Shown: in pieces, positions 1-12,775 of the stretch
Position numbering within the stretch: the stretch's first letter is position 1
How the letters are laid out: each line of letters begins with the position of its first letter
Origin: Hydractinia symbiolongicarpus
Lineage: Eukaryota; Cnidaria; Hydrozoa; Anthoathecata; Hydractiniidae
Length of the DNA: 64,000 bases
Reading direction: 5' to 3'
Assembly: GCF_029227915.1 (NCBI RefSeq)
Contig: NC_079876.1
Location: 26,757,828 to 26,821,827 of the forward strand
Position numbers and translations under genes: made by a program
The notes under the pieces: generated by a model
What the model was told of the DNA's origin: nothing
Database searches by the model: none
What the model saw: only the letters and a program-made list of their open reading frames with translations

Positions 1-676
1 CGAGTTTTGTGTAATATTGTATTGGTCTGTGCATTTGGATATATACTTTATATAAAAAAACTTGTTGTTGAAGGCATATATATAATAATATAACACTTTA
101 AGTTAAATATATATCGACAAAGGCATTCATGTTATTGGAATATACATATTAAAGTTTTGGCTAAACTTTGTCATTTTTTTGCATATAACCTCAGTTGATT
201 TCATAAAGCTTTTATTATTTCTAAAAGCAAGCATTTATTACCTTTCCTTTAAATGGGTTAATTTTGATTTTAGGTACTACCTAAATGTCCACAAGGTAAG
301 TTTCATTCTTCACATAATTATACTGCTAAGATCTACTCAATTTGTAGTCTTCTATGTTGAGGCAGCATATACTGTAAAAGTAATTTATTACAATTGTGAA
401 GAAGTTGAATTTTGCACATTTAAGCAAAGACTCAAAATTACACTGGACATAACAGTTTAAGATGTTTGCTTCTTTCTTGTTGACTGATCAGATCTTCGAC
501 ACACCTAAACAGAGAATAATATATTTAAATATCTGTGAAAAATATGTTAAAAAGTTTACAATACACTGTTAAAAAGTTTGTTTCATCATAAGTCGCTTCC
601 GTATAAGCGATACTGAAAAATTTAGTCGATATATGATATATGTTAAATAATGGAATAATGGTAATGTACTTTTTAG
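1..676. other. AT-rich non-coding stretch before the first exon
   Basis: No convincing gene is seen. Short open frames here are low-complexity and lack any recognisable motif. A splice-acceptor-like tract (a T run followed by AG at 675-676) closes the stretch, so it is probably intron sequence of the gene whose last exon follows. Motifs such as aaggcatatata and tttgcatataacc recur in degenerate form between 4.9 and 6.3 kb. Confidence 0.5.
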
Positions 677-1134
677 ACGAGTGGACTTTATTAAAACGCA
701 ATGTCTGCTTTGGAGCACGTCCCAAAGAATACGGGGAATTTAAAGTACAGTATGATGCAGTTATAAAAAGCATAAAATTGGTCCATGTTGGAGGAATTGG
801 TGTAAAATGCGTTGATTACAGACCAGCGACAAAATGGGGTTGTAGAGTCAACGAAATTCCTCCTTTTGGCGAGGAGAATATTGCAGTTGTCATTACAGAT
901 AAGCAAAATAAATTACTTTATCCTGATACAGCATATCACAAGGGTGCAGGTTTCTTTTTTCTCCCCGGATACAACTCCACCTCTGCCTACTTGATTTTAC
1001 CTGGACCAAGCAAAATTATTCATAAAGGTCAAGAATTGAGATTGCATTTTAGTGAAGATTTGTATGAACTCGACACCTCGGATAACAGTGGCGAATCTTG
1101 CGCAGATATTTATGCAAAATTGTGTGCAACCTGA
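677..1134 (+). CDS. terminal exon of an uncharacterised, probably secreted protein
   Basis: A 152-residue open segment begins directly after an acceptor-like ttttag and runs to a TGA at 1132-1134. An in-frame ATG at 640 lies upstream of the acceptor, so the segment reads better as a last exon than as a complete gene. The chain is rich in aromatic and glycine residues (KLVHVGGIGVKC, GAGFFFLPGYNSTSAYLILPG) and ends in DNSGESCADIYAKL. From memory, a similar ending (DNxGxxCADVY) closes domains of uncharacterised extracellular proteins of cnidarians; that match is unverified. It contains four cysteines and one NxS/T site (YNSTS), compatible with secretion. No signal peptide can be seen because the 5' exons lie outside the window. 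Function unknown. Confidence 0.6.
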
Positions 1135-1440
1135 ATGAATTTGTTTTCCTCCACTAAAAGGAAAACATGATCGTTTAAGCATTTAAGTTTCCATACGATT
1201 CGTGTTTCTGAGGCTATTCGAAAGTAATCATTACAAAATGATTCTTTCTAGGAAAGGAACCTTAGGAAAGAAATTAAAAAAGGAGCAAATAAGTTAGTGT
1301 TTTTTTTTTCAAAGCCTGTGTATATCTGTTACCCTGAAACAAATTATAATTTTGACAACAGTAGTTAGCAAAATGGGTTAGCTAAATGACTTTTAGTTGA
1401 TTTAATTTGGGTTTCACAACTGGTGGTTATATACACTAAA

Positions 1441-1476
<36 letters not shown>

Positions 1477-4055
1477 TTTACGGATTTGAACGTTTTGCTC
1501 GAATATCTAAACATAATTCAAGTTTTTACGATCCCACATTGTTTATTTCGTTTCTATATTTTACCGGTGAGTTTCCCAAAACAATGACTCAAACGAACCA
1601 ATTTTGTTTTCCTATATCATTACGCTGGATAGTTAATAAAACTGTTCCAGGTCAAACCTTGTTTCAGGGGATAGTTTTCTTTTGTCTTTTGCAGTGTTTG
1701 ATTATCAGATCCTAGCTTATTTATAATTTTTGGATGCTGTATTTAAAAAATTGTTAAATTTAGCACCATTGCTTTGCAATGAAATATATAAATAATGTAT
1801 TGTTAGCTGACCTTGTTTTTAACTTGTTTCTACTTCTTGTTTTGATCTGTGTTTATCTACTTTAACTTAATTTACCCAATTTTCACAGTTAAGGCAACGC
1901 TGTTAGCACCAGGGGATACCTTAACAATATCTAATGTCATTTTTTTGTTTAGGTGAAACTTAGGTTTCTTGCTGTCCTTTTAAGCTTGTTGTGTGGGTAA
2001 AGTTTCCTTGTCTGGTATCCCTTTGTTATTAAGTTAAAAAAATTTATTGCGGATCCTTGTATTATTTAATAGTAGCGCATTTTCTATAATTTTAAACAGG
2101 GCTGCAAATAACACACATATTGAAGTGACTTTACTAGCATAAACATCATTTTAATCAAGTAAACTGACACCATTTTTCTGCATTTAACAATCTTTTTATC
2201 ATTATTGCAATGATTTTTTTCACGCCTTTTGCACATTAATCCCGCAGTTTAAATTGAGTTTAACAACTTTACCCATAGACTTTTATGTTGATTTTCGTTA
2301 CTATGTTCTGTAAATAGATTTTTTTTCTCTAAATAATAATTTCTATTTGCCGAAGATTAAAATTTGCTCCCTGCATTGTTGAAGTTGATTTCCCTTAGGT
2401 CCTGAAAATAAATCGTAATTGCAATTTCCTCCCTGCTTTTTATTTTCTTTTTGTTTTCGGATTGTCCTTTGAGACCAAATATTTATCGTCCTTTGCGACT
2501 GCTTTTGACTTAAAAATGATTATTTTATTGTAGATACGTGTGTATATGTTATTAGCTTAGAAATATTTTTTCACTTGATAATGAACACTGTAACAAAAAA
2601 CTTCGTGCACTATGAAATTGTTAAATAAAGTGTATTGGTGTTAATAAATTACCACATCATAAATTATTAATAAAGAGAAACATATTCACGAAATGTTCAT
2701 ATTAAAATTAAAAAAAGGAAGAAATTTTGTTAAAAACGAATGCTATTGTAAACAAGCCTTTACAGATTCCATAGACGAATATGATTACTCTGAAAATGCA
2801 TAAAACATAAATAAAGAGGACACCAAAGTGCAACATATGTCATTCCCTCAGAGTAAAAAATGTATTTATCAGTCCTAAAAATATGCATGTACTTTACAGA
2901 ACCTCCCCTATCCATGTTCCATTCGTGTTTTGTTTTCAGAATTTTTAAAATGTTTTTCATCCTACGAATTTATGTATATTGTATCGTGAACAAATTTCTG
3001 GTTTCAATAAGTCGAAACATTGAAAACAAAAATATGAAAAGTAACCGCGATGCATATTTAATACTTTTTATATTTAATGGGAAAAGTGTGATACATGTAT
3101 AATTACTTCATTATAATTTAATAACCATGTGAGCTATGACAAATACCTTGTTGGGTTTTTTCCCATCAACTTGTTAACCAATCCTCTTTAAACGTCTAGC
3201 AATAAGATTTGCTGCAAGCTTAATCCATCATTATTGATACTCCAACGCAATGGATAGTATATAGTGTGTTCAAATTATGCACAAAAACCATTAAATCTGT
3301 TTACCATTCATATTAACTTTCGATTTTCAAAACAATTTGTTTTGGAATTTGTAGACGCATCCTTAAATATCTTCTGATACCACAAAAATTAATATTTTCT
3401 TTTGTTTTACAAATGATTGGGTGTCTCTTTTAGTTGAGTGCATACGTCACAATTTTTAACAAATTTTACCTAAAAAGACCGGTTCGGAAAACATTTCGCC
3501 AACTAAAGCGACCCTCTTGTAGGAATATGTTACAAATAAAATAATAAAATGAATAAAAATAAATACAATTCACACAATACAGTGCATACCAAACAGATAA
3601 ATATAAAACATATCTCATATATTAATTCCCTTGCGTGAGTAAAACTGTGAGTCCACAAACACGGAAATCACGGGTCACTTTCTCATGACGTGGCTGTACG
3701 CTAAAATTTAACTAAAAAAGTTAGGGATGTACTTCATAGAAATTGCACATAAGGTGTAAATGTATAACCCGCAGCTAATAACGATATAAATATATACACC
3801 CTTATGCCAAAAAATGAGCATACATATAGGTATCGCTACATATGACAAAGCATAGGGATTGTTAAATGAAGTTCCTAGCATAAAACGGAAATTGTGTTTA
3901 CGAAAAAGATGGCTGTTCTTTTTGAGTATTCTCTACTCTTTCCTTCAAAATAAATCTTTAAAAAACATTTGAATAAGAGCATGGTTTTATAAATTAATCA
4001 TAAGAAGGTTTCTGTAAGGTTTTTATGTTTTTTTTCAGTTTTAATATTATTAATG
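1135..4055. other. gene-poor region with an ATT microsatellite
   Basis: This is the 3' flank of the first exon and AT-rich intergenic DNA. A perfect (ATT)n run occupies about 1441-1476. Small open frames on both strands at 2760-3100 overlap each other and show no motif. I see no supported gene, RNA or mobile element. Confidence 0.5.
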
Positions 4056-4335
4056 CGAGACATGTTTGTTAGCTAGCATCATAAAATGCCAACCACTAAC
4101 AACAACTAGCTAGCTAGCTAGGAATTTATATATGTGTAGACATGTTCTCTATACTTAGCTAAGTCTCCAGTTTATGTTTAAGTGACCAGCTATTAGCTGC
4201 TGAAGCTAGCTAATGTTAGCTTTAAACTAAAGATTCCCAGTAGCTACCTACCTATCCAGCTAACCTGTGAGTTTTATGTTGCTTTTACATGTAGTTAGCT
4301 AACTGAAGCTATCTTTGTGATCTTTGCTAGGATAT
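4056..4335. repeat. GCTAGC/TAGC-rich cluster 1
   Basis: A dense cluster of the palindromic motif GCTAGC and its halves (agctagctagctagctagg near 4107, then many isolated TAGCTA/GCTAGC). Comparable clusters lie at 7800-8060, 13975-14460, 29270-29330, 29730-29920 and 32350-32620. Two of these sit just inside the inverted repeat around the intact KDZ gene, so the motif may mark subterminal regions of KDZ elements (inference). Confidence 0.6.
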
Positions 4336-7300
4336 TCCTGTAACTTATTTGACTTGACCTTTTAAGTTTAAATTAGAAGATATAACAGGCCACAACACCT
4401 TTTAAAAAATTATTACATAATATTTAAGGATATTCTTTTTTATGCAAATATATATAATGTATTTTTTTCACAATTTGTGTAACTAAACTTAGATTGGTTG
4501 CATGCAATAAGACAAAAGCATTTTTATTTAACGTGTAGTAATTCGGGTAGCTTAATTGTGCTGATTTTTATTCTAGATGTTCTGACTTAAATGGTTTTGT
4601 TTATGACATTTCGGGTTATTTAATAAAAAGTTTAAACTTTTTCGAGGGAGTACTACATGTTAACACCGAAAAACCTGTGATTTTTTATTCTTATTTGACA
4701 GAGGTTTTCGTCATTATGGGGAAAATTTGCGTAGCTTTTTCTTATTTTTTGATTTTGTTGCAGTTTACATTGGTTTTTGATTATTTATTTTTATTATTTT
4801 TTGGGGGGTGGGGGGTGGGGGAAGGATTTACATGGTTTTTTTACACTTAGGGTAAAAAATGTAAAGAGAACGCTGGGGTGACTTTCCATTTATGTACATA
4901 TTGTATATAATATATACAAACTGTTGTGTTTTTGATTTTTTGTGTTAACTTTTGTGGCAAAAGGATATACCAAAAGAACTAATTTTTGTAAAATTTGACT
5001 TTACACCTTGCAAGCCATTCGTGTGTTCATATTAAAGTGAGAAATCTCTGACATGTATATATGTACAAAGAGTAAAATTCCTACAAAATCTATCACACGT
5101 TATTAACAAAAAATTTTAAACATTTTCCTGATTTTTTTTGGTTTGCAAAGGTCTTTTCCTGCAAAAATTTATGAAAATAAAAGACAGAAATGACTTATTT
5201 TTGTATTTAATTTGTTCCAAATTATGGTTTTGCCATTTTTATGTAAGAGTGTGTGGGCAAAGACATAAATCAGCATGCTAAAAGAACTGACTTTTGTTAA
5301 TTAAGAATTACTAAACAAGAACATTCAGTGTAAACGTTTGAGCGTATGGCGGCCATATTTAATACACCAAAAGAGCTACTTCATTGATATCGATTTTATA
5401 CTCTTTGTAAGGTATTTTTATCTTCTTTTTGAAATTTTGGATTAACTTATTGTTGTAGAAGGCATATATAAAATACATATAAAAAAATGGAAATCTGCAA
5501 ATTTCTATTTCTATTTAAATTTGATGCGTTCCAAATCGTAGTTTTTTAAATATTCTGTATAATTTAATGGGTAAGGACATGCAAAATGTCAAAAAAACTG
5601 ATTTTTGTTGAATCAGAAGTATTCCCTACAACCATTCATTTTTTTTACACTCTGTGAAGCTGTTGTAGGGAAAGAGTGTATGCAATATCATCGAATTAAC
5701 TGGTTTTTGTTGAAAACTGTGGTTCTTAGCCATTTTTGATTAAAATATTATTTTGGAGGGCATATGCAACATATATACCAAAATAATTAAATTTTGCAAA
5801 CTTTGACTTTGTCATTAACCTCTCATCTTTTACATTTTGATAAAGCTTTTGTGGGACCGTGTGTATGCAACAAACAAAAATAAGCGAATTTAGTATATAT
5901 TTATATATTATTTAGGATTTGCATTTTGTGTTGCAAATTTGGTGCAAAAACTGACATAAAATAAACTGTTCGATTGATTATTGTTGTTTTAACATGGCTT
6001 TTTATGACTCAACCTTTTTTTTGCATTTCTAACTTGACTAATTAACCAAAAATTATTTTTGGCCCATTAGTACACACTATAAAGCTGTTATTTTTTATAT
6101 TTTTTATGTAAACATTAGTAAGGAAATAAAAATTTATTTGTAAAACTTCATTGATGGTTAAACGGCATGCAAGTTGCTAAACATTTTGTTGCATTATGAT
6201 TTATCCTTGCAATCCATTTTTTTATACCTTAGATAAAAAAATTCTGCCATAGGCACAATTTGTTTATTTTTCACATTTTCTGTCAACTTTTGGCAGGGTT
6301 TGCAATAAACAAACTGCTTTTAACATATACATTGAAAGAGATTTGTGTTTGACATTGATCAGCGTTTTTTGTATGTGGCATTTTGAGTGATTTAAATTTT
6401 ATGGGTGAGGTGTATTTTGAAATGCTTTGGTAAGCTTCTTTCCGAATAATTTTCGCCTTGTCAGAGGGTCACAGCAAGTAATTTTAGTAGATTTAGATTT
6501 TAAATGTCACATATATACTGCAGTTCGTTTGGTCATTTTCATAATACTGCAGATTGTAAGATTCGCACTGCTGTATTGTTTGTTTTTGGATGGACGTATA
6601 ACTGTTACATGAATTAAATGAGAAACACAGTGGATTCTTCCACAGGAAATAGCTAGTGTAAACTAAATAAACCGAACCAAAAGGGTTCCCTTTTAGTCAT
6701 TCATTGGTCATGGAAAAAAAAGATCTACTAATAAAATGAAAATAAAATTATGTTTTAAAAATCCATTAACGAAGGTGTACCTAAAATTACAATTCCAATA
6801 GCTGAAAATGGTAAGCTTTTTCATTTATTAAATATACGCGTAACTTTTAACTTGTTCTTAAGTAAAACAGCTCAAATTAGGGTTTTCTGTTAGCTATAAA
6901 AAATGTAGGGTTATGAGGTCCTAATTAGAATTTGGCCACAGTAAGCAAGTTTAATCGAATAACACAGCGTACATGTCCTCACAGGATGTTCCCACGTTAT
7001 TAAATTCACCTTCATCTTTTAGATCGTCTATGTACCAGACTCTTAACTTTTCGTCTTTCTTCGCATTCATACTTAGATCTTCAAATGCAAGAAACAACGA
7101 GTATTCATAATACGTAGGAATCTAATGACCCCAACTTGTAAGTGATTTTGGAACAATAATTGTGTTTTTATTGTTAGTAATTACAGACTTGAGATAACCT
7201 ATAGGGTCGGCAGTACATCCCCATCTGGATGAAGTGCTTCCACAAATAGTATTATGTCACTATTATTGGCAATAATTATTTCATATTATGATACACCTTA

Positions 7301-7790
7301 TCGGGGAAAAGTGACTAAATTTTTTGCAAGTGACTTAATTTTTCCTTGACTAAATTTAACCCGACGAAATGTTTCCCCCGACTTTTTTTTGCCCTGATAA
7401 AGTCGGTGTTGTTCTTGAAATGAATTCAAATCAATCAGAATTTCTTGCCCGCGCCACTGTCGAAGTTTTCTTCTATCCGTGAAAAATCTGCACGTTTAAG
7501 AAAGACAAGGAAAACCAACATGTCCTCATAGATAAATTTCATGATAAATATGAATTGTTACGGAACAATATATTTCGTGATAGTTATGAAAAACAGAGAT
7601 GCAACCGGGTAATCGACACACATGATGTTGATAGAGATTAGCCACGAGCCACGAAGGAGCTTTTTGATCATATTGATCCCTCTATTCACATATTACAACT
7701 AAATCAAGCTTTTTAAAAGTTTATTAGGGTACGGCTAGGAAGAGCCTTTATGTTTTCTTGGAGAGATGCTCAATTGCTTTTATTTAAGTT
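4336..7790. other. gene-poor region with degenerate ~100-bp repeats and a G tract
   Basis: No gene is supported. A G-rich tract (4802-4824, runs of five to six G separated by T) could form a G-quadruplex. From about 4950 to 6300 a weak tandem pattern recurs: 'cataTACCAAAAgAACTgATTTTTGT' variants followed by 'TTTGACTTT..CATT' and 'ACACTCTGTaaagcT', spaced roughly 85-110 bp where the period is clearest (about 5585, 5690, 5775, 5870). A possible short inverted-repeat element lies at 7290-7402 (cttatcgggg...ccctgataaag). The 6427-6612 open frame is AT-rich and unsupported. Confidence 0.45.
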
Positions 7791-7794
7791 CTGA

Positions 7795-8060
7795 CTATGT
7801 GATTTTTATTGTGCTGTGCTAGCTATATACAAAATTTTGATATAGGGTTCAGCTCTCAAATTTCTTGTAGTAATAAGAGGTAATAAGACTCCTTTGGATT
7901 AAAAATAAGCATTAACCTTTACATAAAATATGAGCCAGCTAGATATAACTAACTAGCTAGCTTTGTCAAGTATCATTGCATCTTCCTGGTTATGTGGTGG
8001 GTATCTTTTTATTAGCTACCTACAAGCCTTGCTAGCTAGCCTTACCTATCTAGGTAATGT
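7795..8060. repeat. GCTAGC/TAGC-rich cluster 2, upstream of KDZ copy 1
   Basis: Repeated GCTAGC and TAGCTA words (gtgctagctatat, aactaactagctagcttt, ccttgctagctagcctta) lie about 160-430 bp upstream of the first recognisable exon of the decayed KDZ gene. This matches the position of the cluster upstream of the intact KDZ copy. Confidence 0.55.
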
Positions 8061-8222
8061 ATTTTACTTTTGAACAGGCCACAAATATTTACATGAGCAT
8101 CTGGCACAAGTGGTTTTAGAACACCCAACATGACCTCCCAATAATTTGTTAGATGATTATGATTGTTAAGAATCCATTGTATATATACAATATATATATG
8201 TAAAATATCAATTTTCTACAGT

Positions 8223-11200
8223 CTGGGCTTTACCGTTGAAGTGGTTACCATGCAAGTGCTGTGAAGGAAGCAGCTATGTACAAAAGTCCGTAAATGAAAA
8301 ATTTACTCTGATTACATTACAAGATTTGTAAAGATTTTAAAGAATGTGAGGTATTTGTTAATTAGAAAGAAGAATTAATTGCATCTGACTAAGACACTGT
8401 GTAATGGCTTTTTATAGGACGATACGAGCTTCAAAAATACATCTACCAATGTTCAAATTGTGGGGATCTGCAAGACCAATTCAATCTTGAAACAGTTTGT
8501 CGAACTGGATACTGGCCATGTAGTTTGCAAAAGTTATCATGCTTCATTACAGAAGAAGTTTTTTGGATTTGGGATAAGTTTAGAAAAAGAATGCCTGGGT
8601 CTTTCGTGAAATCTTTTGTCAATACTTTGAATGATATATATGACTGTGAAAGATGACAGTGGAAAATTGATGAGTAACAGCTTTTTTTCCTCATTGTTTA
8701 ATAAATTGATAGTTTTTTTTATTTGTGTACCTGTATATGAACGGAGGTTTTTATCCTTTGAGGGTAGTATTTTCTAACAAAAATCACTGATAAAAAATCA
8801 GGAAAGTCAAGTGTATTTAATTTTCTTATTTTCATTTATTCCTTTCAATTATATCATTTTAGGGTGGGGTTATTCAGCTTTTGTGTTTCTCTCAGGCATT
8901 CAAGGAGTCGTGTTTTTGCCAACGTGAATTAAACATTATACAAAGAATTATATGAAGTGTCCACGTTGTAGTGTAAAGCAGCATAGCTGTCACGTTGATT
9001 TGAGCTGTAAATTATATCGTTATCAAAGCTGTTATTGGTAAGTGCATATTTCTTGAAAATTTACTGGGATTTACAGGGATTTGCGGAGGACATTTAAAGC
9101 TTTTAATATATACTTCTTTGTTAGTCGCAGAAGAAAATCATACTACAATGAACTATTCATTGTCGATGAATCAAAGGTTGACAAATACGTAGCTACTTTA
9201 CAGAAAAATAAAGGTAATGGGAGTAGGGTATGTTTAGATTTCATATAGCATCATTCCAACTACCAGAAAAAACTAATTGCCCGTTCATTGGAAGTTTATG
9301 TTCTTAGATTGTGTTTGTTTATATTTATAATTGTGTGTTAACAATTTCTTATGGTCCCATCGATGTTTTTTGTATAATAAATAGCGAAGTTTTTTGGTAT
9401 GATTTTAGGAAAACGATGCAGTTTGTGGAGGATCATGGACCGCAGCTAAAATTGCTCTCGAAAAAAAAAACTCTGTAGACATAACTGGCCTGGAAGGAGC
9501 AACTTGCACACATAATTTTGGTCAGACATTATCTGGGATTAGGCCAGCACTATCTGTGATGCATGCTAAAGGCCACAATCTTCAATACCAGGTAAGTAAT
9601 GTTAGTCACGTATTTTAAAAGGAATCTGATGAAAATGAACAGTTTTAAAAATGAATCTTTATAACTTAGGCTGTATGGGATGGAGAATGGTTAAAAGGTA
9701 CAGGAAAATCCACTGGCGAAGAAGGAGAGCAGTTTTTTAGTTATTTATCAGGACATTGTAATACTACAAAGTATCAAAGACCTGAAAGTAAATATTTTTT
9801 GATTTCTTCATAAACATGTTTTGGTTTGTGTTTTGCGTTATGAAGAGTAACTTCTAATAAAAATGTGGATGTATACTACATTTATGTATTTATATCCATA
9901 AAGAAACTTGAATTTTCATTTCCACTTTTTCATATAAGGGGAAAACTCTTATCAAAATGATGCCGAACTGGAATGAGAAAAAGGCCCAGAATTTAGCAAT
10001 GGCGTTAGTAAAAAAGTACAAACGTGTAAGAATTTTATACGTTATAAATTTTGCTTGATATTGATTATGAGATAACAAAACAGCAAGCTGTAGCGATTTG
10101 ACTAGTCTAATGGCTCTTATTTTAAGTTGGAGTGGTTAAACCCTCTAAAGATCTCTATGCAAAGCAAGATCTCCCTTTTACAAGGATGGTATGTAAAACC
10201 AAGTTAATTGAAAAAGCAGTCCTCTGGACAATACAAATAATGTGCACCTAAGATTAGAAAAATTAGGCATTTTACAACGCAATATATTTGTGAAAACAAA
10301 ATTTATTGTAAGCAAAATTACATTACCAGACAAACTGTGAATTTTATCTTTGCTTAATTTTTTTATAAAATATACTTATTACATTTATTGTTTAACTTAC
10401 ATATTCAAGGTTTCTGAAGAACTTTCTATCCACAAATCAAAAATGAAACAAATGAAAATAAATTAAAATTGAAATTGGAAAAAAAAGATTAGGCATTGCT
10501 GAAATCTTTTATAACGCAAGATAAGCTTGTGTTAATTTGCTAGTCAATTCATGTGAAAACTTACTTCCTCAGTTCAGATTGATAGCAGGGAAATGTTACT
10601 TCACCTGACCTTTCGACTGACTACATTCTTCCAAACATGCAGATACTAATCGAGAAGTTGTGTTTCAAAAAGATACATTGGGTAGCACAGTTAAAAAAGG
10701 TGGCACGTATGGTATTTATTAAGAAGTTAACGTATTAATAAAGCTGATAAAAATGAAGAAAACTTGGTGGTCAATGTTAGATTAATCCACTAGCGTATTT
10801 ATTTTCTTATTTTGTAAGGTGATTTATTGAAAGAAAATCTTCAATAATGCGATAATTTTATCATTTGCAGATCACTCAAAATAGAAGTACGTTGTTCGAA
10901 AGAAAATATCTCGCGTGAAGTCTATATTAGAAGAACTGGCAAATGAGTATAAAGCATTTTCCTGTGTGGTAGTGTGTGATGACATAGAACGAGGTGATTT
11001 TTAATGGCGAACAAATGGTATCATTGATTGTGTAAATATTTCCGGTGTGTTGAAGTTTGTGTTCTTAGAGGATACAGTCTTCTAGATATTTATAATTTAT
11101 TATTTTGATTTAGAGATTGACAAGTGTCGTCTGATTGAAAATTATTTAAAAGTCGAAAGATACTCCGAAGAGATCACCGTGTTGGTTCAAGATATGAGGA

Positions 11201-11900
11201 GGTACTTGAAGTTTTATGCTACCACGACTGAGAAGTTAAAAGAAGATTTGTCCTATTATAGCGATGAAACAAATTATGACGACACAAACTTTAATTTAAT
11301 TTTATCGGCAAATGTGAGTTTTACATGAAGGATATTGCTTAGCAGTGAACTTACATCACTGCAATACTAACGACTGTTAAAGGTCTTTACACTATTTATG
11401 ACGATAATTATGGGGTCATGCAAGTTACACATTTTTGTCTCACAGATTGTACATTGTTAGTGTAGTGATATATATACGTGTTTATTCCTGATTACTTTAC
11501 TGTTTTAAAATTTTTCTTATAGAGGTACTCTTGTGCTCAGTTGGAGAAAATGCCAGCGATGGTTGCGATAGTACGACAAGGATTGGATTTTGTACAAAAT
11601 GAATTATCGAAGAAAGTGAAACCTTTTTGCGATATTTTTTTCACCTGTTGCAGACAAAAATTTTATTGAATCTGTTGATATCAGCGATGGCAAGCTAAAA
11701 ACTCTTTAGCTAATTGTACTTTTTACATTTCCTTATTTAATCTTGTAACTGATTATCTATTGCTATTTCTCTAGAAGAAAGAGTTGAAGATGATTTGGAA
11801 AGCGGAACTGATTCAAAGAGAGATAGCGACGTTGAAAGAGAAGCGAATTTCGACACAGAAGATTTTTTGAGTGCTGCAGATAAACATATGATATTGATGG
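8223..11900 (+). pseudogene. KDZ-type (CxC zinc-cluster) transposase, decayed copy 1
   Basis: Exons align in order with the better KDZ copy at 14971-19644. They are a CxC segment (8223-8330), CSNCGDLQDQF...GYWP...KRMPGSF (8418-8650), AFKESCF plus CPRC...CHVDLSCKLYRYQ (8897-9037), SRRRKSYYNELFIVDESK (9135-9212), WTAAK...PALSVMHAKGH (9409-9591), GEWLKGTGKSTGEEGEQ (9670-9787), MMPNWNEKKAQ (~9940-10025), coiled-coil-like exons (10870-10995, 11114-11313, 11522-11670) and an acidic tail (11776-11890). KDZ transposases are predicted RNase-H-fold DNA transposases. Breaks: the exon at 8.9-9.0 kb is frameshifted between its two halves, and the donor expected after the first zinc segment reads AT instead of GT. 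The block carrying NMFRGEI...DVMCK in copy 2 is absent by an in-frame deletion inside the 9409-9591 exon, which removes a presumed catalytic Asp. Sequence has diverged far from copy 2, so this is a different family, not a recent duplicate. Confidence 0.8.
10085..10250 (+). repeat. partial copy of the 43-55 kb repeat family (head only), inside KDZ copy 1
   Basis: The stretch agcaagctgtagcgatttgac...ccctctaaagatctctatgc...agatctcccttttacaagga matches the head of the copy at 30575 (agcaagctgtgatgatggga...ccctctaaagatc...agatctccctctttgcaagga). It lies in an intron of the decayed KDZ gene. The rest of the unit is not recognisable here. Confidence 0.5.
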
Positions 11901-12279
11901 TTGGTGTTGGGCTACTTTTCTTTTCTGATCAAGACTGCTTAATGGTTGGCAATGCATTTTATTTACCACCTTCATTTAATAAGTCTGGTATTTCCGATCG
12001 TGTGGGAAGTTCAGCGTGTTCATTTATCGCCTTGTTACCTGGAATTTATGTATCCTGTTCTGATTTGGTGTTCACCACCGTGCCTAACTATTTTGACGCA
12101 GTTGTATCAACTTTTCTTGCAGCAAGGGAGGTCGGAATTATATTTCATTTGTGCCTTAATGTTAGTACAACAGTTTTTTCGCCAATGCCATATATTTGTT
12201 TGCCGATGTTTTTAAACCATCACTTTCTGCTTTAACTTAACCCTATTAAACCCGGGCTTTTAAGTTCTGCTGTAGCACT

Positions 12280-12299
12280 GGGGGGGGGGGGGGGGGGGG
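12280..12299 (+). repeat. poly-G tract
   Basis: Twenty consecutive G residues. It is a likely sequencing and assembly weak point and a potential G-quadruplex. The region 11900-12460 around it holds no supported gene. The open frame 11795-12235 only begins in a real exon of KDZ copy 1 and then runs on into non-coding DNA. Confidence 0.8.
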
Positions 12300-12599
12300 C
12301 ATAAAGTGCCCGCGGCTACATTTTTATAAATTACTCATGAACTACAAATCATTTTCCCATAAACGTAGCGCACTTTAATTCAACACAATAGAAATAAAAT
12401 TGTTTTTTATTTTGAGTGTTATGATGTCATTATCACCTGTAGTGACGTCATAAAAGACAATGGGTAAAATATCAATTTGGGTCCGTAAATTATATATTCT
12501 GGTCTGTAAATTAGACATTTACACAATTATTATTCCGAATATTTATGCAGGATATAGCCACAGTGTTGGAAACACTGTTATCAATGTGGGTCCTGTGGT

Positions 12600-12775
12600 C
12601 AAAAAGTATATATTAGGTATACACCGGCATGACCTACCCAATTTCCCTGACATGGCATTGGTAGCTGTGGTAAAGACACTTGCTAAACATGCCCGGGCTG
12701 TGGACCGAACCACGGACCTTATGATTACGAACCGAACTCCATAACCACAAGGCCACGCGCCACCTGGTCTCCATT
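12600..12775 (-). mobile_element. tRNA-derived SINE, minus strand
   Basis: Read on the minus strand, the head contains an A-box-like TGGCCTTGTGGTTATGG (12757-12741) and a B-box-like GTGGTTCGGTCC (about 12713-12702), spaced as in a pol III internal promoter. Downstream on the same strand is CATGTCAGGGAAATTGGGT (about 12654-12636), which matches the body of the different SINE at 29331 (CATGTGAGGGAAATTGGGG). The element probably extends toward 12460, but its 3' end is unclear. Open frames at 12460-12788 on both strands are SINE sequence, not genes. Confidence 0.7.

Noticed and set aside
11795-12235. 146-codon open frame as an independent gene
   Set aside because: Only its first ~35 codons belong to a real exon (acidic tail of KDZ copy 1); the rest runs into non-coding DNA with no motif.
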